This document shows, piece after piece, positions 47,630-62,506 of a stretch of 64,000 nt of DNA. This DNA comes from Alisma plantago-aquatica (Eukaryota > Streptophyta > Magnoliopsida > Alismatales > Alismataceae). The translations under genes and the position numbers were made by a program. The notes under the pieces are model-generated. The model was given only the letters and a program-made list of their open reading frames with translations, was not told the origin of the DNA and did not search any database. Position 1 is the stretch's first letter. The number at the start of each line of letters is the position of its first letter. Where the stretch lies: positions 1,056,628,244-1,056,692,243 of the forward strand of contig OY856412.1 of assembly GCA_963693085.1 (NCBI GenBank), in the 5' to 3' direction.

Positions 47630-50600
47630 CTAAGAGAAAAGGGCAGGATACTTCCTTCTCATCTCATCCTCTAACTCCCAAGTGGCTTCTTCAACACCAC
47701 GATGGTTCCAGAGGACTTTCACAAGACTTATATCTTTCTTCTTTAACTTTTTGATTCGTTTATCAAGGATTGACACTAGTCCCTCCTCATAGGATATGTC
47801 ATCATTCAATTCTACCTCCATAGGTTGTAGAACTAACTCGGTGTCTGGGTGACATTTCTTCAACATAGAAATGTGAAACACAGGATGTAACCGCTGTAAC
47901 TCAGGTGGTAGCTCTAGTCTATATGCTACCTTTCCAATCCGTTCGATGATTGGATAAGGCCTCATATATCTAGGAGCTAACTTCCCTTTCCTTCCAAAAC
48001 GAAGGACCCCTTTCCAAGGTGAGACCTTGAGATACACTCTGTCTCCAACCTGGAACTCTAAGGGTCTACGACGTTTGTCAGCATAAGATTTCAGCCTATC
48101 CTGAGCAGTCTTAATCTTTTATTGTATTACTTTAATCTTTTCTGTGGTCTGCTGCACAAGGTCAGGACCTAACAACTGGTGCTCACCAGTCTCAAACCAA
48201 CACAAGGGTGATCTACAACGTCTACCATATAAGGCTTCATAAGGTGCCATATCAATACTATGCTGATAGCTATTGTTATAGGAAAACTCTATCAAGCTTA
48301 GGTGTAGATCCCAACTTCCGGTGAACTGGAGAACACATGCTCTCAACAGGTCTTCTAAGGTTTGTATGGTCCTTTCCGACTGTCCATCAGTCTGTGGATG
48401 AAAGGCCGTACTAAACCTTAGCTTGGTGCCTAAGGCTTGGTGTAACTGTTCCCAAAAATGACTTGTAAACTGAGGACCTCTGTCAGAAACTATTGTGACA
48501 GGAACTCCGTGCAAACGCACTATATCTTTAACATACAACTCTGATAACCTTTTAGCAGAATAGGTTGTTTTGACAGGTAAGAAATGTGCTGTCTTAGTCA
48601 ACCTATCAACAATTACCCAAATGGAATCATGTCCTTTGCTTGTCCTGGGTAGGCCAACAACAAAGTCCATGGTCACATGGTCCCACTTCCACTGTGGTAT
48701 GGGTAAAGGTTGCATTGTCCCTGCAGGCTTCTGGTGTTCATCTTTAACTTGCTGACACACATGACACCTTAGAACAAACTCTGCAACGTCCTTTTTCATC
48801 CCATGCCAACAATACAGATCTTTCAAATTCCGATACATCTTGGTGCTCCCTAGATGCATAGCATACATGGAAGAATGGGCTTCTTCCAGGACTAACTTCC
48901 TCAAGTTGTCCACATCCGGCACTTTCATCCTTCCATTATAACAAGCTACTTGGTCCTCTGAGTCATGAAAACCATCTTGCTTCTCATTTTCATACTCAGA
49001 TCTAATCTGCTGAACTGCAGCATCACCTAGCTGTGCTTCTTTAATCTGCTCTCTTAGGGTAGGTTTAATATGCATCTCAGCTAACAAACCGGCTAACAAT
49101 GACACCTTTAACTGTACATTGTCTTGCCTTAAAGAGATAAGCATATCTCTCCTAGAGCATACTAAAGAGCTTAGTTGTGCTCTATTCATGGTTGATGCTG
49201 CTGATTTCCTACTCAAGGCATCTGCAACAATATTGGCCTTGCCTGGATGGTAATCAATTGTACAGTCGTAGTCCTTGATTAACTCCATCCAGCGACGTTG
49301 CCTCATGTTGAGCTCATGCTGAGAGAAGATATACTTAAGGTTTTTGTGGTCTGTGAAAATTTGGAATGTCTCTCCGTAGAGATAATGCCTCCAGATCTTC
49401 AAAGCATGAACCACAGCAGCTAACTCCAGATCGTGTGTTGGATAATTCTCCTCGTGTTTCTTAAGCTATCGGGAAGCAAAAGAAATCACTTGTTTATCCT
49501 GCATCAACACACATCCTAGTCCATTCTTGGAAGCATCACAGAAAACTATATATCCTTTTCCTTGTTCAGGTAGCACTAGCACAGGTGCACTTGTCAACCT
49601 CTCCTTCAGCAACTGGAAAGATTGTTGACACTTATCATTCCAAGAAAAAGGAACATCTTTCCGGGTTAACTTGGTCAAAGGTAAAGCTATAGAACTAAAG
49701 TTCTTAATGAACCTTCGATAATAGCCAGCTAACCCCAAGAAACTTCGAATCTCCGTCGGTGTCTTCGGTTGTTCCCATTGTAGAACAGATTCTACCTTTG
49801 TAGGGTCAACACGAATTCCCGAGGCGGATATCACATGTCCAAGAAATGATACCTCCGGCAGCCAGAACTCACACTTGCTAAACTTAGCGTACAGCTTATG
49901 TTCTCTTAGCAAGGTCAAAGCTTGGCGAAGATGCTGCTCATGTTGTTGAGCATCCTTACTATAAATCAGTATGTCATCTATGAAGACGACAACACACTGA
50001 TCAAGGAAAGGTCAAAAAACTCTATTCATGAGTTCCATGAATGCAGCTGGTGCATTGGTTAGTCCAAACGACATAACCGTGAACTCATAGTGACCATATC
50101 TTGTCCTAAAGGCGGACTTGGATATGTCACTACCCTTAATACGGAGTTGATGATATCCAGACCTCAAGTCTATCTTTGAAAAGACTGTTGCACCACGCAA
50201 CTGGTCAAAAAGATCATCAATCCTCGACAGAGGGTACTTATTCTTTATTGTTACTTTATTGAGTTGTCTGTAGTCGATGCACAACCGCATTGACCCATCT
50301 TTCTTTTTAACAAACAAGACCGGAGCACCCCAAGGTGAAGTACTCGGTCGGATAAAACCTCTCTCAAGTAACTCTTGAAGCTGTTTCTTGAGTTCTGCCA
50401 TCTCGGCAGGCGCCATTCTATACGGAGTCTGAGCTATGGGTTTCGTATCTGGGATCAGATTAATTTCAAAATCAATCTCCCGAGGGGGTGGTATACCAGG
50501 AAGTTCTTCAGGAAACACATCTTCAAATTCCCTGACTATAGGGACTATAGTAGGATTGGAACTTTCCTTGGTAACATCTACCACATGGGCTAAGAATGCA

Positions 50601-52285
50601 TAACATCCTTGCCTCAACAGCTTATCAGCAACCATAGCTGATACAAGACAGGTGGGCAGAATCTTTCTTTCTCCTTGAAAGATCCATGTGTTGCTTTCAT
50701 CAGCAAATACAGCCAACTTGGACTCACAGTCCAAGACAACTCTATACCTTTCTAAGGTATCCATCCCGAGGATTATATCAAATCCCTACATATCAAGTGG
50801 TATAAGATCCACTTGAATGCGATGGTCAGAAAAGAAGAGGATGCAGGGAGAACATACCTCCTACAAAACGGTAGACCCACTCAACGGAGTCTCTAACAAC
50901 AAACTATCTGTCCTATGACTAACAGTCATATTGCAGTTACGAATCACTTCACGAGTGATGAAAGAGTGCGTAGCACCCGGATCAATCAGAATGGATACAA
51001 CACAGGATGTAGACATATCAGAATATAAAAGTTTCATCTGACCTGCCACTACCCGTGGATTGACCACTGCCTCAGGTGGGTTCATAGCATAGAACCTCGC
51101 AGTCGCCTGGTGTTGAGGTGGTGCTGATGATCCAGCTTGAGACGCTTGTCCACATCCTCGAGCTGCTCCTTGATGTTGTCTATTCTGAGATCCCTGTTGA
51201 TTCTGTCTCGGGGGTTGTTGTGTCACACTGACAGGCCTAGAACGGCAATCCTTCATCAAGTGTCCCACCTTACCACAGTTGTAGCAACTCTTCTCCTGTT
51301 GTTGTGGTCTGGGTGGTCCAGTAACTGACACTGATGTAGAACTGTGTGTCCCTTGAAGTGGTTGACTCCGTCCTCTACCTCTGCTTGGTGTCCATTGAGT
51401 TTGAAAACTCGATCTGGGTGGTGGAGGGTTAGGTGCAGAGAATCTAGGTTTCTTGGAATCCCTAGATGAAGAACCCTGGAACTGTGGATATCTTTTATGG
51501 GTTTGTCTCTTCTCAACAACAGATCTCTCTATCCTTCGGACTGACTCAACGAAGGTAGATAATCTCTCTCGGTTCTCTAAGGTAGATACAGGGGTTGACA
51601 TATCAGAATTCAAACCCTTCTCAAATCTTCTGATTCTTTCCTCATTAGTAGCAGCCATGTGCGGACAAAACCGCAACAACTCCATGAACTTAGCTTCATA
51701 TTCGCTAATGTTCATCATACCCTGCCTTAGTTTCTCAAACTGAGAGATCTTCTCATCTAGGAAGGTCTTTGGAAAATATCTTTTGATAAATTCCCGACGA
51801 AACTCTTCCCATGAGAACTCTACTCCAGGCCTCTTCTGCTCTTCCATGTTCCACCAGTGACCAGCACTGCCTTTGAGAAGATAGACAGCATGTCTAACCT
51901 TCTCAGCTTCCAGAATCATAAGAATCCTGAAAGCCTTCTCCAACTCTATCAACCATAAGTCAGCATCTGCAGGGTCGGCAGTCCCGAAGTACTCGGTAGC
52001 TCTGACATGACGAAGTCGTTCGAACGTCTTACCGATACCTTGTGCTTTAGGCTGGACAGGTGCCCTAGGTGCAGGAATGGGCATCCTATCGGTTATATGT
52101 GTCATGGCAGTCATGAACTGCCCGAACATTGTCTGTACAGCTGGGTTACTCATGTCAGCTGGGTCGAACTGGGGTGGCTCTCTTGGTAACTCCGGTACAG
52201 GTTGTTCTATTCTCGGAACTCTTGCACCGCCTCGAGGTGCACTAGCACTACTCTCTGCCACGTACTCATCGTGATGTTCTGACAT
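47630..52285 (-). pseudogene. Gypsy B gag-pol polyprotein, one frame with five stops
   Basis: From the ATG at 52285 a single frame of 1552 codons runs to TGA at 47632-47630 with no frameshift. Stops lie at 50863-50861 (TAG), 50788-50786 (TAG), 50014-50012 (TGA), 49468-49466 (TAG) and 48121-48119 (TAA). Gag, residues 1-350: capsid (HAVYLLKGSAGHWWN) and CCHC knuckle 334-347 (CYNCGKVGHLMKDC). Protease: active site Asp435 in [47 protein letters not shown]; the catalytic FIDDILIYS follows the third stop. RNase [29 protein letters not shown]. Integrase: HHCC region ending CHVCQQVK, then catalytic [17 protein letters not shown] and [13 protein letters not shown]-terminal chromodomain: VLWNHRGVEEATWELE. 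The chromodomain and 5-kb LTRs indicate the Tekay/Del lineage. Chromodomain integrases direct insertion to heterochromatin, which fits the nested setting. Confidence 0.95.
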
Positions 52286-52399
52286 TCTTATGTATCTTCT
52301 TCCCCTGAGGAGCAGAAGATTCTATTAGATAAGGAAGGAGTACTAAAGGAAGACTCGACATCCTAAGTCCTATGCCTCTATAGACTCAACTGACCTAGA

Positions 52400-52411
52400 G
52401 CTCTGATACCA
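52400..52411 (-). promoter_or_regulatory. Gypsy B primer-binding site (initiator tRNA-Met type)
   Basis: On the minus strand this reads TGGTATCAGAGC, starting five bases inside the 5' LTR edge at 52417. Confidence 0.92.
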
Positions 52412-52416
52412 CTAGT

Positions 52417-55400
52417 TGTGGGCTCTGATCTCCAAACCATGACATAAACACGATTAAAACTTAGCGGAAGCGAATCGGTAATCAGCGGAAGACCAAAAAT
52501 CACGGGAAATTAAAACTTTTCGAGATAAGAACTTGGATCCATAAAACTTTTTCATAAAGAGAGATAAACTGTTTACATCTCAGGATAGATACTTCTTGAG
52601 TAATTATATACATTAAGATACAAAATTTCAAGATCACTATACAAAAGACTCTAAGACCTGAGAGTACAGAGGACACATAGGACTGACTCTAACTACACCA
52701 CATGGCAGGACAATCTCCACCTGAGATTACTGCTGCCCCTGGTGTTGCTGCTGCTGAGACTGATCACCTGTAGGCTGGTTCCTTCGTCTCCGACGTCCAC
52801 CTAAAAAGTTGAAGTCTACGGGGTGAGACAATTATACATAATTGTCCCAGCGAGAGTTATAACTCTCTGCCAGAAGCTTTAATATAACATCAAAGAATAT
52901 CTTAAGCAGTAAAACCTTTAAAGTAATTAATAACAGTTGCAGGTATAACAAGATCTCTACAATTAGGAGATATGAAGAATATAAGCACAATTGCAATGTA
53001 ACATCAATCGACTAACTTGGAGTTATCTCTAACAAGTTATTCTACATGGTTGATTATGTTTTACAATCAACATTATGCCCTGTGGAGATGAGGCATACCA
53101 CTCATACTCCAACTGATCGCTGAGAAGTCACATCAGTATCATACATAGGTCATTAAGAGAGCCGGATTCTCATGACCTTCACCTTCCTCAGTCAGTAAGA
53201 GGATCACTTGTAGGACATCTCGTGTCTCTACCACTATAGCTCACCAGAGTAAACTGGTCCTTCGCTATTCTAGAGTCACAGTGGCGTTCTGTACTCTCTT
53301 CGTCATCAGGAGGTTTCATATTTACCTACCACTGACACGGATATCTTTGCTTTCTTCGTCATTAGGAGGTTTCATGTTTACCTACCACTGATACGGTATG
53401 GAATTATAGTGAAGGATGGATGGATTACACATCAACATCACTTTCCTACACTAGGATGTAAGGTTCTACACATCCATGTACCCCACATACTCAAAAGTAT
53501 GTGCTCTAGGAGTTCCCTGAGGAAAACCTGTTTCACCATCACTTAATCTCTGAAAATGATGGATCTATGATCAGGGCTCTACATTATACTTGATTAGTTA
53601 GGTACATTCAGTATTCTTTAACAGCATACATTGTTCTTCAAACAATAATAGTAGCATAACAGCTATAAAAGAAGAATACTAAATGTAACAGGCCTAGCTC
53701 ATGTCAATCATCATTTCTCATTATCCTCATCACAAGTCATCTCTAAAGCATGACCTTGATGGCATTCATGGCTCTCACAGCCCATTATCATCATAGGATG
53801 CCACTGACAAGGCATCAGATTAATTTACTTATTCATAAGGCTAACAACATGCCTTTAATGAAATAAACATCAACATCCATACCTGGATATAATTACCTTC
53901 ATATCAGAACTTGCATGGTTAATACAACTGATAAAGGTAATAAAGAAATAAGGAATATACTTCCCACTCTTGTCATAAGAGTTAAATCTCTAATTCTCAT
54001 TAATTGGAGTTTAATACTCAAATGCATGCCATTACCCTTGAATTAGGGTTTACTATTCACATTACATGTCATCACCCTTGAATTAGGGTTTACTATTCAC
54101 ATTACATGTCATCACCCTTGAATTAGGGTTTACTATTCACATTAAGGTGAATTGAACTCATAACATCATCATGTATGAGTAACATCATCATTGATGTTCT
54201 CAGGTTAGTTAAAGGTTCATTATTTATCATAATTAGGGTTTCTATGATCTCACACAGGTGGATCATACCCTAATTATGCTCATTCTTGTGCATTGGAGAT
54301 GCTTTAATTGAGTTTCCACTTAAAAAGGGTATTTTCTCTCTCTAGAAGTACTTTCTCTCTCTAGAAGTACTTTCTCTTTCCTCATACTGTTAGGTGATGT
54401 CAACATCACTCTAGATCAGGTTGGATTGAGTCATCATAGGCTAATATAGTTAAAACATCATCATCATGTGATTAGGGTTTGATCTAATCAAGGTATTACT
54501 CAATTTACCTTGCAGGGGTATTTTGGTAATTCACCCCATTGATCATCATCATGGTCAAACCTTAGTCCATTAATCCCTTAATATCCTAGGTTATCATTAG
54601 TGTTTGATTAGGGCAACATTGAACCATTTATTTCATCAATTGATAGAAAGAAGTCAACTTTGAATCACATTGATTGACCTTCAACCATCATACTTCAATT
54701 GAGTTGAGATCGTTTGAAAGTGTTGACCGTTTAGCCAATTTTGACTTTTCAAGACCGCGAGGGTGTGTTGAACGTTTAGTCTTATTTTGAATTTAGGACC
54801 GCGAGCCCTCAACCTCTTCCAAGACCGCGAGCCCCCTCAACCTATTTCAAGACCGCGAGCCATCATGTGAATTCAAGACCGCGAAGCTATGTAGACCGTT
54901 TGCCCACTTTGACATCAGGACCGCGAGGCCCCTCACGGTCTTGAGACCGTGAGCCTCCTCTCGGTCTTGAGACCGTGAGCCCCCTCATGATCTTGAGACC
55001 GCGAGCCCTCTCACGGTCTTGAGACCGCGAGGCTCTCATGGTCTTAGCCGCTTGGTCCTTCAACAACAAAATCAAAGGTTACCACCTAATGTCAACCAAA
55101 GTTGAAGCCCTCCAAAGGTCAAAGCTATGATGACCACTTATGAATTGGGTCAATTAAGATTATGCTTGACCACTTGGTCATTCAATTGACCCTCAATGGT
55201 TGACCAATTAGGATTGAAATCGATTCAATTAGGGTCTATCAATGTTCCCCCATCAATACTCAACAATGTGACTCAACACAAGGTTGAACCCTTCAATCGA
55301 GCTCCAAATGGGCCCAAACTTGGCCCAAACGGTCTTGAGATCATGTGGGTGGACCCCACATGGCCTTGAGACCATTTTCCCAAGATTTCATTAAAGTCCA

Positions 55401-57486
55401 AGGTGATTTGATAGGGGTTGAACCATGATTGATCCACAAAACAAAATTTTGATTAAATTGATAACTTATTTGCAATTAGGTCCTCATTTGGTCAAATTAC
55501 TTAACCCTAGACCTTCAAACGGTCTTGGTTGATTGTCCTCTCGGTCTTGAGACCGTTTGGATGAGTTCCAAACGGTCTTGAGACCGTTTGCCCATCCAAT
55601 TTTGGATTCTAGTGCAAATTCATCAAGGTCTGACCTATTGAGTTGATGATCATATCAATATTTAATTGCAATATAATTTGGTATAATTGTACCTTCAATT
55701 GGTCAACTATTCTTGACCCCAAACCTCCAAACGGTCATGGTTGATTGCCCTCACGGTCTTGAGACCGTTTGGATGACCCCCAAACTGTCTTGAGACCGTT
55801 TAGGTCAATCAACCCTAAAAACCCTAATTTATATTATTATAATTCAGTACTGATTTCATCTAGGATTAGCCCTAGTATTCACCCTTCAACTCTTAGCCCG
55901 TTTGGAATTAGACCATCAAACTTGGCGAGTTGTTAATTAACATTATTTTGAACAGTAATCTCATACGGTCAATGCCTGGTCAACGACCTTACACGGTCTT
56001 GAGACCGTTTGCCCAAAAAGGCAATTTCAGACCGTTTGAGAATCAGGAATAAATTCATTTAAAGTTGTTACTTAAAAAGGTCATATCTCCCGATTCCTTT
56101 GGAGTTAGCATCCCAAATTTTGAGGGTAATTAACCTATATAATTAGGAACAGATTGCTTATACGTTCCACGCTCGGTCAACGGGGCCAAACGGTCTTGAC
56201 GACCGTTTTCCCTGTCGCGGTCTCGAGACCGTTTGCTCACCTCGCGGTCTTGAGACCGAGAGAGCAAACTGTTGGGACCGTTTAAGAAAGTGGAAAGCGG
56301 TGGGTTTTTCTTGGAAATCACGCCTTTATCTCCTAGCTCAAGAACAGTACGGATATTCCATGGATTTGCTTGAAAAATAGCAGGGAAAAGTAGGGAAACA
56401 TGAAGAGCTATCATCTAACCGCATATAAGAGATGTACATAGTAAAGCATGGGTTTAGAGTTATAAAACCCGCCTAAAGCTTGCTTCTTGAGCTCCAAGCT
56501 TTCAAACTCCAAGCTCTAATGGCGTCCTTGAGTTCCCACAGGTTGGCCAAGGTGAAAACTCCAAGGAAGGATGAAAAGAGACGGCTAGAAAGGTAGGGTT
56601 TCAAGAGTTAGCCATGAAGATGACCTTGAATTCGAGTTCTAACCATGGAATTAGGCAAGAAGAGGGGTTCAAACCTACCTTGCACCCTTGGTCGTTCCTC
56701 TTGAGCTACAAGACAGTCCTTAGTCGGCCAAGCAAAGAGGAAACAGTGATATGCACGAAGGAAAGGTTTCTTTGCTTAGAGAAGTAAAGTGTATAAATAC
56801 TTGGGTGATGTTTCATTAAAGGCCCATAAGTTTCCCCTAATTCCAACTAAGTCCTTCCCTCATTACTTTCTCGTCCCTTCCTCTTTATTCTAAGGACAAA
56901 CCTTATCTTAAGGTCTAGAAAAGAAGGCAAAGAAGAACAATCTAATAATAAATTACATACATAAAGAGCTTTTGCACATATACCCTGATTATTCAATTAC
57001 AAGGCATATTTGATAACCTGATAACTCAAATGAGGTGACTTCCTCATCATTTCTTCTCTAAATGATGGAAAGAGTTTAAAAGATACTTTAGATGACATAT
57101 TTTACAATTTGGATCCCTTAATTTGGGTAAATTACATTTTACTCCAAATTAGGGTTTCAAGCACCGGGATTGCTTCCACAGCTGCACCTTGGTGCCCTAG
57201 CTTGGGAAATCCCTCAAACTTTACCAAAAATATTCTCATGATGTCTCAACATCATAGGAACATCTCAACATGTGCAAATTGCAAGTTAACCCTTTCAACT
57301 GGGTAAATTGCACATAGGTCCCTGTATAACAAAACAATGCTACAACTTTAAATAAAAAGGAGCAAATACTGAAATATATGTTTCTGAGAAACTCAATTAC
57401 ATGCTCAGAGTTAATCACAAAGATTTAATCACATATTTAGGCAAAACACCTAGGGTTAACTCATAACCCAGGTCAGGGATGTTACA
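52417..57486 (-). repeat. Gypsy B 5' LTR (right copy, 5.07 kb)
   Basis: It matches the left LTR throughout. The main difference is an extra 32 bp near 55757, one more CGGTCTTGAGACCG-type copy and its spacer, which accounts for the full length difference. The motif array is at 54730-56285 and the 40-bp tandem repeat at 54035-54144. This is the LTR that would drive transcription of the element on the minus strand. Confidence 0.95.
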
Positions 57487-57491
57487 ATAAC

Positions 57492-60400
57492 CTCCAACAA
57501 TGCTTATAGATTACAACATTTTAAATAGTAGGTAATTAAGAAGTTGGAGTATTTAATAATTAGTTGAACAGATTGAACAGTTCAAGTATACTAAACATAT
57601 TTAGCAAATCATCTTAGCTACAAGTATGATCATCAATGCATATATAGATAACAAATAAATTAATTTCTCTGGATAGATATCTACTCAAATATCATCAAAT
57701 TGCATCTAATAACAATCATTATCATTAATCTAACTATCATGATATTACTTGCTAATACTATAAGAAATCTAGTAGCATAAGCATCCCTGAGATCATGAAT
57801 ATGTCTAGTAACATAACATCGCTATAAATATTGGCATCTCAAATAAAGTGAACAGATCTATATCATAAATAGAATTAACGTCATAGCACAATTAACTGCA
57901 TAGGGATGATCAGCAGTTTAAGCATTTATAATTACATAGGCATGGCTAGAAATATTAAACGTAGCTAATAGCATCATCTTAACCATCAATGTCAGTATAT
58001 TTGACAACATGAGAATAACTACAACATAAGCATATATATTATCTCTTATTATCCTATACATGATCTCAATGAAAAGAAAGCAAACAAGGGTTATCATCCA
58101 ATATGAAGCGTTGTGTGTAACCCTAAACAGATATGATACACGGTTGTCTTACATCTTTTATTATGTCCTGAGGAATTTGAGGATACCACTCAAAATCCAA
58201 CAGACCACTGCTAAGTTGAAATCAGTGCCATATAAGATCTAGGAAGAACCTAACTCCTAAGATCTTCTTCGCCTCCAGTCAGTATGGGTCTACCACAGTG
58301 ACACATAAGGTCAAGCTACTAACAGCCTAGTTCGTCCTTGGTATAGGTCATGGCACTAGTAAAAGGAGGTGGGTACGCATACCCTACCATCCGAGGTACA
58401 ACCACAGTTCTCCTCCAATCTCATCACATATATAATCATCGAGACATGACCACAGTCGTTCTCAAACTAAGGATAGATATGAACGCAATCATCCTCCCTA
58501 AACAGTTGCATTCAGGATGACAAACACCCCACATACTCAATAGTATGCACTCTGAGTTTCCCTTAGGAATACTCATTTCACCATTTGGCAAGTTTCGACA
58601 CTCAGATGGATCTATGGCACGAGGCACTACATGATTAGAATTTCACTTGATTAATTATTTACAATTGGGTGAATTAAGGATGAATTAAACAAGTGGGCAT
58701 ACAAACCCTATTTCATCTCTAGCAAACATTGCTATATAACAATTTCAGAAGATATAAAATGTATGGTACATATTGTTCATCATCTCATCATCACATCATT
58801 CTATTCACTTGTCATTCATGAGACTACACTAGTCATCATACTATCACAAGATATAAATCTTTTTCATAATATCACAGGGTGTCAACCCTTATAAACACAA
58901 GAGGATTACACCTCATTTAGGGCTCAACCATGCCCAAAGTTCATTAAGACAATCATACTATTCCCTGCAAGATCATCGTTATCTTTCCATGCCTTATAAC
59001 AAGGCTCAACACTATCACTTACATATCATACACCAGACAACACAATATTGCATTAATGAGCTGGGTGATATTCATAAACAATCATAGCAAGGTTATATTA
59101 GCATTAAGAACATTCATTTATTACATCAACTTGCAAGGAATCTAGATATGATTAACCCTCATCATATTCATAATGTACAGATTTAGCATATGAAAGTATC
59201 AACCATGTGGCTATGATAACCACCAATTAACATATTAAGGTTATGATCATATTAAGGAAGTTATTTGACCATAATTCCATAGTATAAGAATGTTAAACAT
59301 GAATACTCATATTTATCTATTTGCATTAGAGTTAGGTTCAACAAGATAAATTATATTAATGTTACTAATCAACACTTATACCCAAACCCTAACTCACAAC
59401 ATCCCTATTGGATCATGGATGCATAAGGTGAATCATCACCATCACATTCCATACTATTATCAAGTTTGAATCCACACATAAATCAAGGTGTAACCATCGG
59501 GTTATAGCATACTAAGGTTTCAACAACAATAAGAGAGTACTCCATGATTGTATTAATCATTCAAGGACTATTCATACCCAACTACCATCATTGAGTTATA
59601 TTAAAACTAGGTATAACAAGCTATACCTCATTAGGGTTACCCATTAATTCATTATGGTGATTATAAATCATAATCATAGGAGGGAAAGGGTAACACTACA
59701 AGTTTAAGGCATTGAACCATCAAATTTTCATCATTAGAATCATAACATTACACTACACGCTTCACCCAAAATGATGGGAATATTGAGGCATCAACTTCTA
59801 ACCATGAAATGTTGAAAAGGTAAAGTCATTGGTCGTTTACATAAGTAAACACCTTGAATGAATCATATATTATGTTATTGAGTTGTGATCTATAAAATTC
59901 ACCTTTTAACCCTAGACATTCTTTGATTAACAACAATAAGGGTTCTGTTGAGAGTAGGGTAAAACCCACAATCGACTATTCATTTAAAACAAGCCATCCA
60001 TTGTCAACAAGTAAGCTCCTTAAGTTGATCATATAAAGGAAAAAATCTAAATAACATTATTGGACCAACATATTACATTATTCATCATTCCACTTTATTG
60101 GAGGAATAAACATTAGATCTTGACCATTAGGTCAAGTTCATATGTTAAAATCATCAATTACAATTTAGGTCCAACCATTACATCAAGTGACCCAAGAAAC
60201 CATTGGTCTAAGGCTTAATTGATGCTAAAACTATATGATTAACTCACCATAGGTTTTTGAGACCTGATCCACATCATTAGTGACCATTAAGTCACCATAG
60301 GTTGTTATATCAGCACTATATTATTTAATCAACATCAAATATTAAGCTAATGTCATCATTGATTGATAACATCAGTAGGGTACTTAATTGTTTATCATTA

Positions 60401-61829
60401 AACTTCTAATTGATCCAAAACCTGACCTAAGGGGGTGGCCATAGGTTGTAACCATCATCTAACACCTTTGATCCCGACCATCAGTTGTCATGAAGACAAC
60501 ACCATAGGGTTGTTGCAATGGTACCATCATCGGGTCATGGGTTTATAGAAGAAATCAGCCTAAAACCCTAAAATTGACCATTGGTTGATAGGTGCTTAGC
60601 ACCATAGGTTGTCAAACCAACATGATAAAAGTCATATTATATCTTAGGAATAATTTAGACATGATCACAGGTTCATCTAGAACTGAAATCAGAATAGGGA
60701 ATATTATAAAAATCGAAATCCAAGTCAGGCATAGCGTTTTAGTGCATGGATCATCATTTAAAAGGAAGATCGTGAGCTAGCAAGCTTCTGGTAAGCAATA
60801 CACGTGGAGCAAGTTATAAAACTTGCCTCTAATTAGAAGATAAACTCCCAAACATAAGAAAACAAGAGCAGGTAGGGTAGAAAATCCAAGCATAAGATGT
60901 GAACTCGTCCATCTAGCACCTTTCTTCATCAAATGAGCAAACCCTAAGCATAAGGAGAAAGAAAGGTAGGGTTTTAGAGCTTTAGAGAATTTTCTACCAT
61001 GTAACAGTAAGGTTATGTCCTAGAGAAAGGTAGTAGGAAGGATAAAAAAGAAATAAACAGAGGAAATAAGGGGATTCTCACTCTTTTAGGTCAAGATCAC
61101 TAGAAGGAAGCTTTTTAAACCCTAAAAGAAAGTCAATTGCGACCCTAGATTCTTTTTCCAAGAAGATCCCCTCTTTCTTCTTCCTTGGATAGGAAACTCA
61201 CAACAGAATAGAAAGAAAATGATGTTTGTAGAAGGAAGGAAGTGGTGGAGAGAAAATGGCTCGTTTGGGTGTAAGTATATGAAACTTTAAGATAAAGATA
61301 AAGAAAAAGTTGAAGTTCTAGTATCTTTCCAAGTGTCCATGGCCTTAAACTATTAATAATATACAAGAACACACACAAGAATCTCCCCCACCATCCATAG
61401 ATACATGATTATACCTCGTTTCTTGAATTTCCAAGAAAAACAAATAATTCATTAGTTGATAGCTACTAAAGTTAGCTCATCCATGAAGGGGTAAACCCTA
61501 AAATACCCTTGAGGAAAACACCTTCAAACCAAGGTTTAAATAGGCGCCCCATGGCTCAAAAAGCTCAAAAATGATGAGAGAATATCCAAGGAACATAATG
61601 CAAGTAAAAAATTGCAAATAAAACCTCTCAATTGGGTAAATTGCATACAAGTCCAAAATGTGCATAAAATTGCATAACTTGCTCAAACAATGTCCAAATT
61701 GGACCAAATCTGAAACTTAAGCTTGTATTATGATTTCTAAGAATATAACAAGGCTATATTAGGGTTATAATAATTCAATTATGATAATTAAGCTTATTCA
61801 ACTCATTAAGCAAGTTTAGGGGCCTTACA
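57492..61829 (-). repeat. Gypsy C 3' LTR, right piece
   Basis: It continues the LTR cut at 42542 and ends GGGGCCTTACA at 61829, just before sequence like the Gypsy interior end. A TATA-like CCTATTTAAACC on the minus strand lies at 61545-61534, about 290 bp from the LTR start. Between 60245 and 60625 the word CACCATAGGTTGT and near variants recur at least six times. No coding sequence is supported. Confidence 0.85.

Positions 61830-62506
<677 letters not shown>

Larger units (their letters stand above)
42543..57486 (-). mobile_element. Gypsy element B (Tekay/Del-like chromovirus), structurally complete
   Basis: This 14,944-bp minus-strand element has LTRs of 5038 bp (42543-47580) and 5070 bp (52417-57486), a primer site, a purine-rich tract, and one gag-pol frame. 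The 5-bp target duplication is perfect: ATAAC at 42538-42542 and at 57487-57491. The LTRs begin TGTGGGCTC and end ATGTTACA on the plus strand. By eye they differ by a few percent at most, plus one 32-bp indel near 55757, so this is the youngest insertion in the nest. It sits within the LTR of element C. Five in-frame stops in gag-pol make this copy dependent on others. Confidence 0.95.

Noticed and set aside
50012..50863. The stop after gag-protease in Gypsy B as a gag/pol recoding site
   Set aside because: Tekay-type elements normally have one continuous frame. The stop lies inside the protease part, and four more stops follow without any structure in common.
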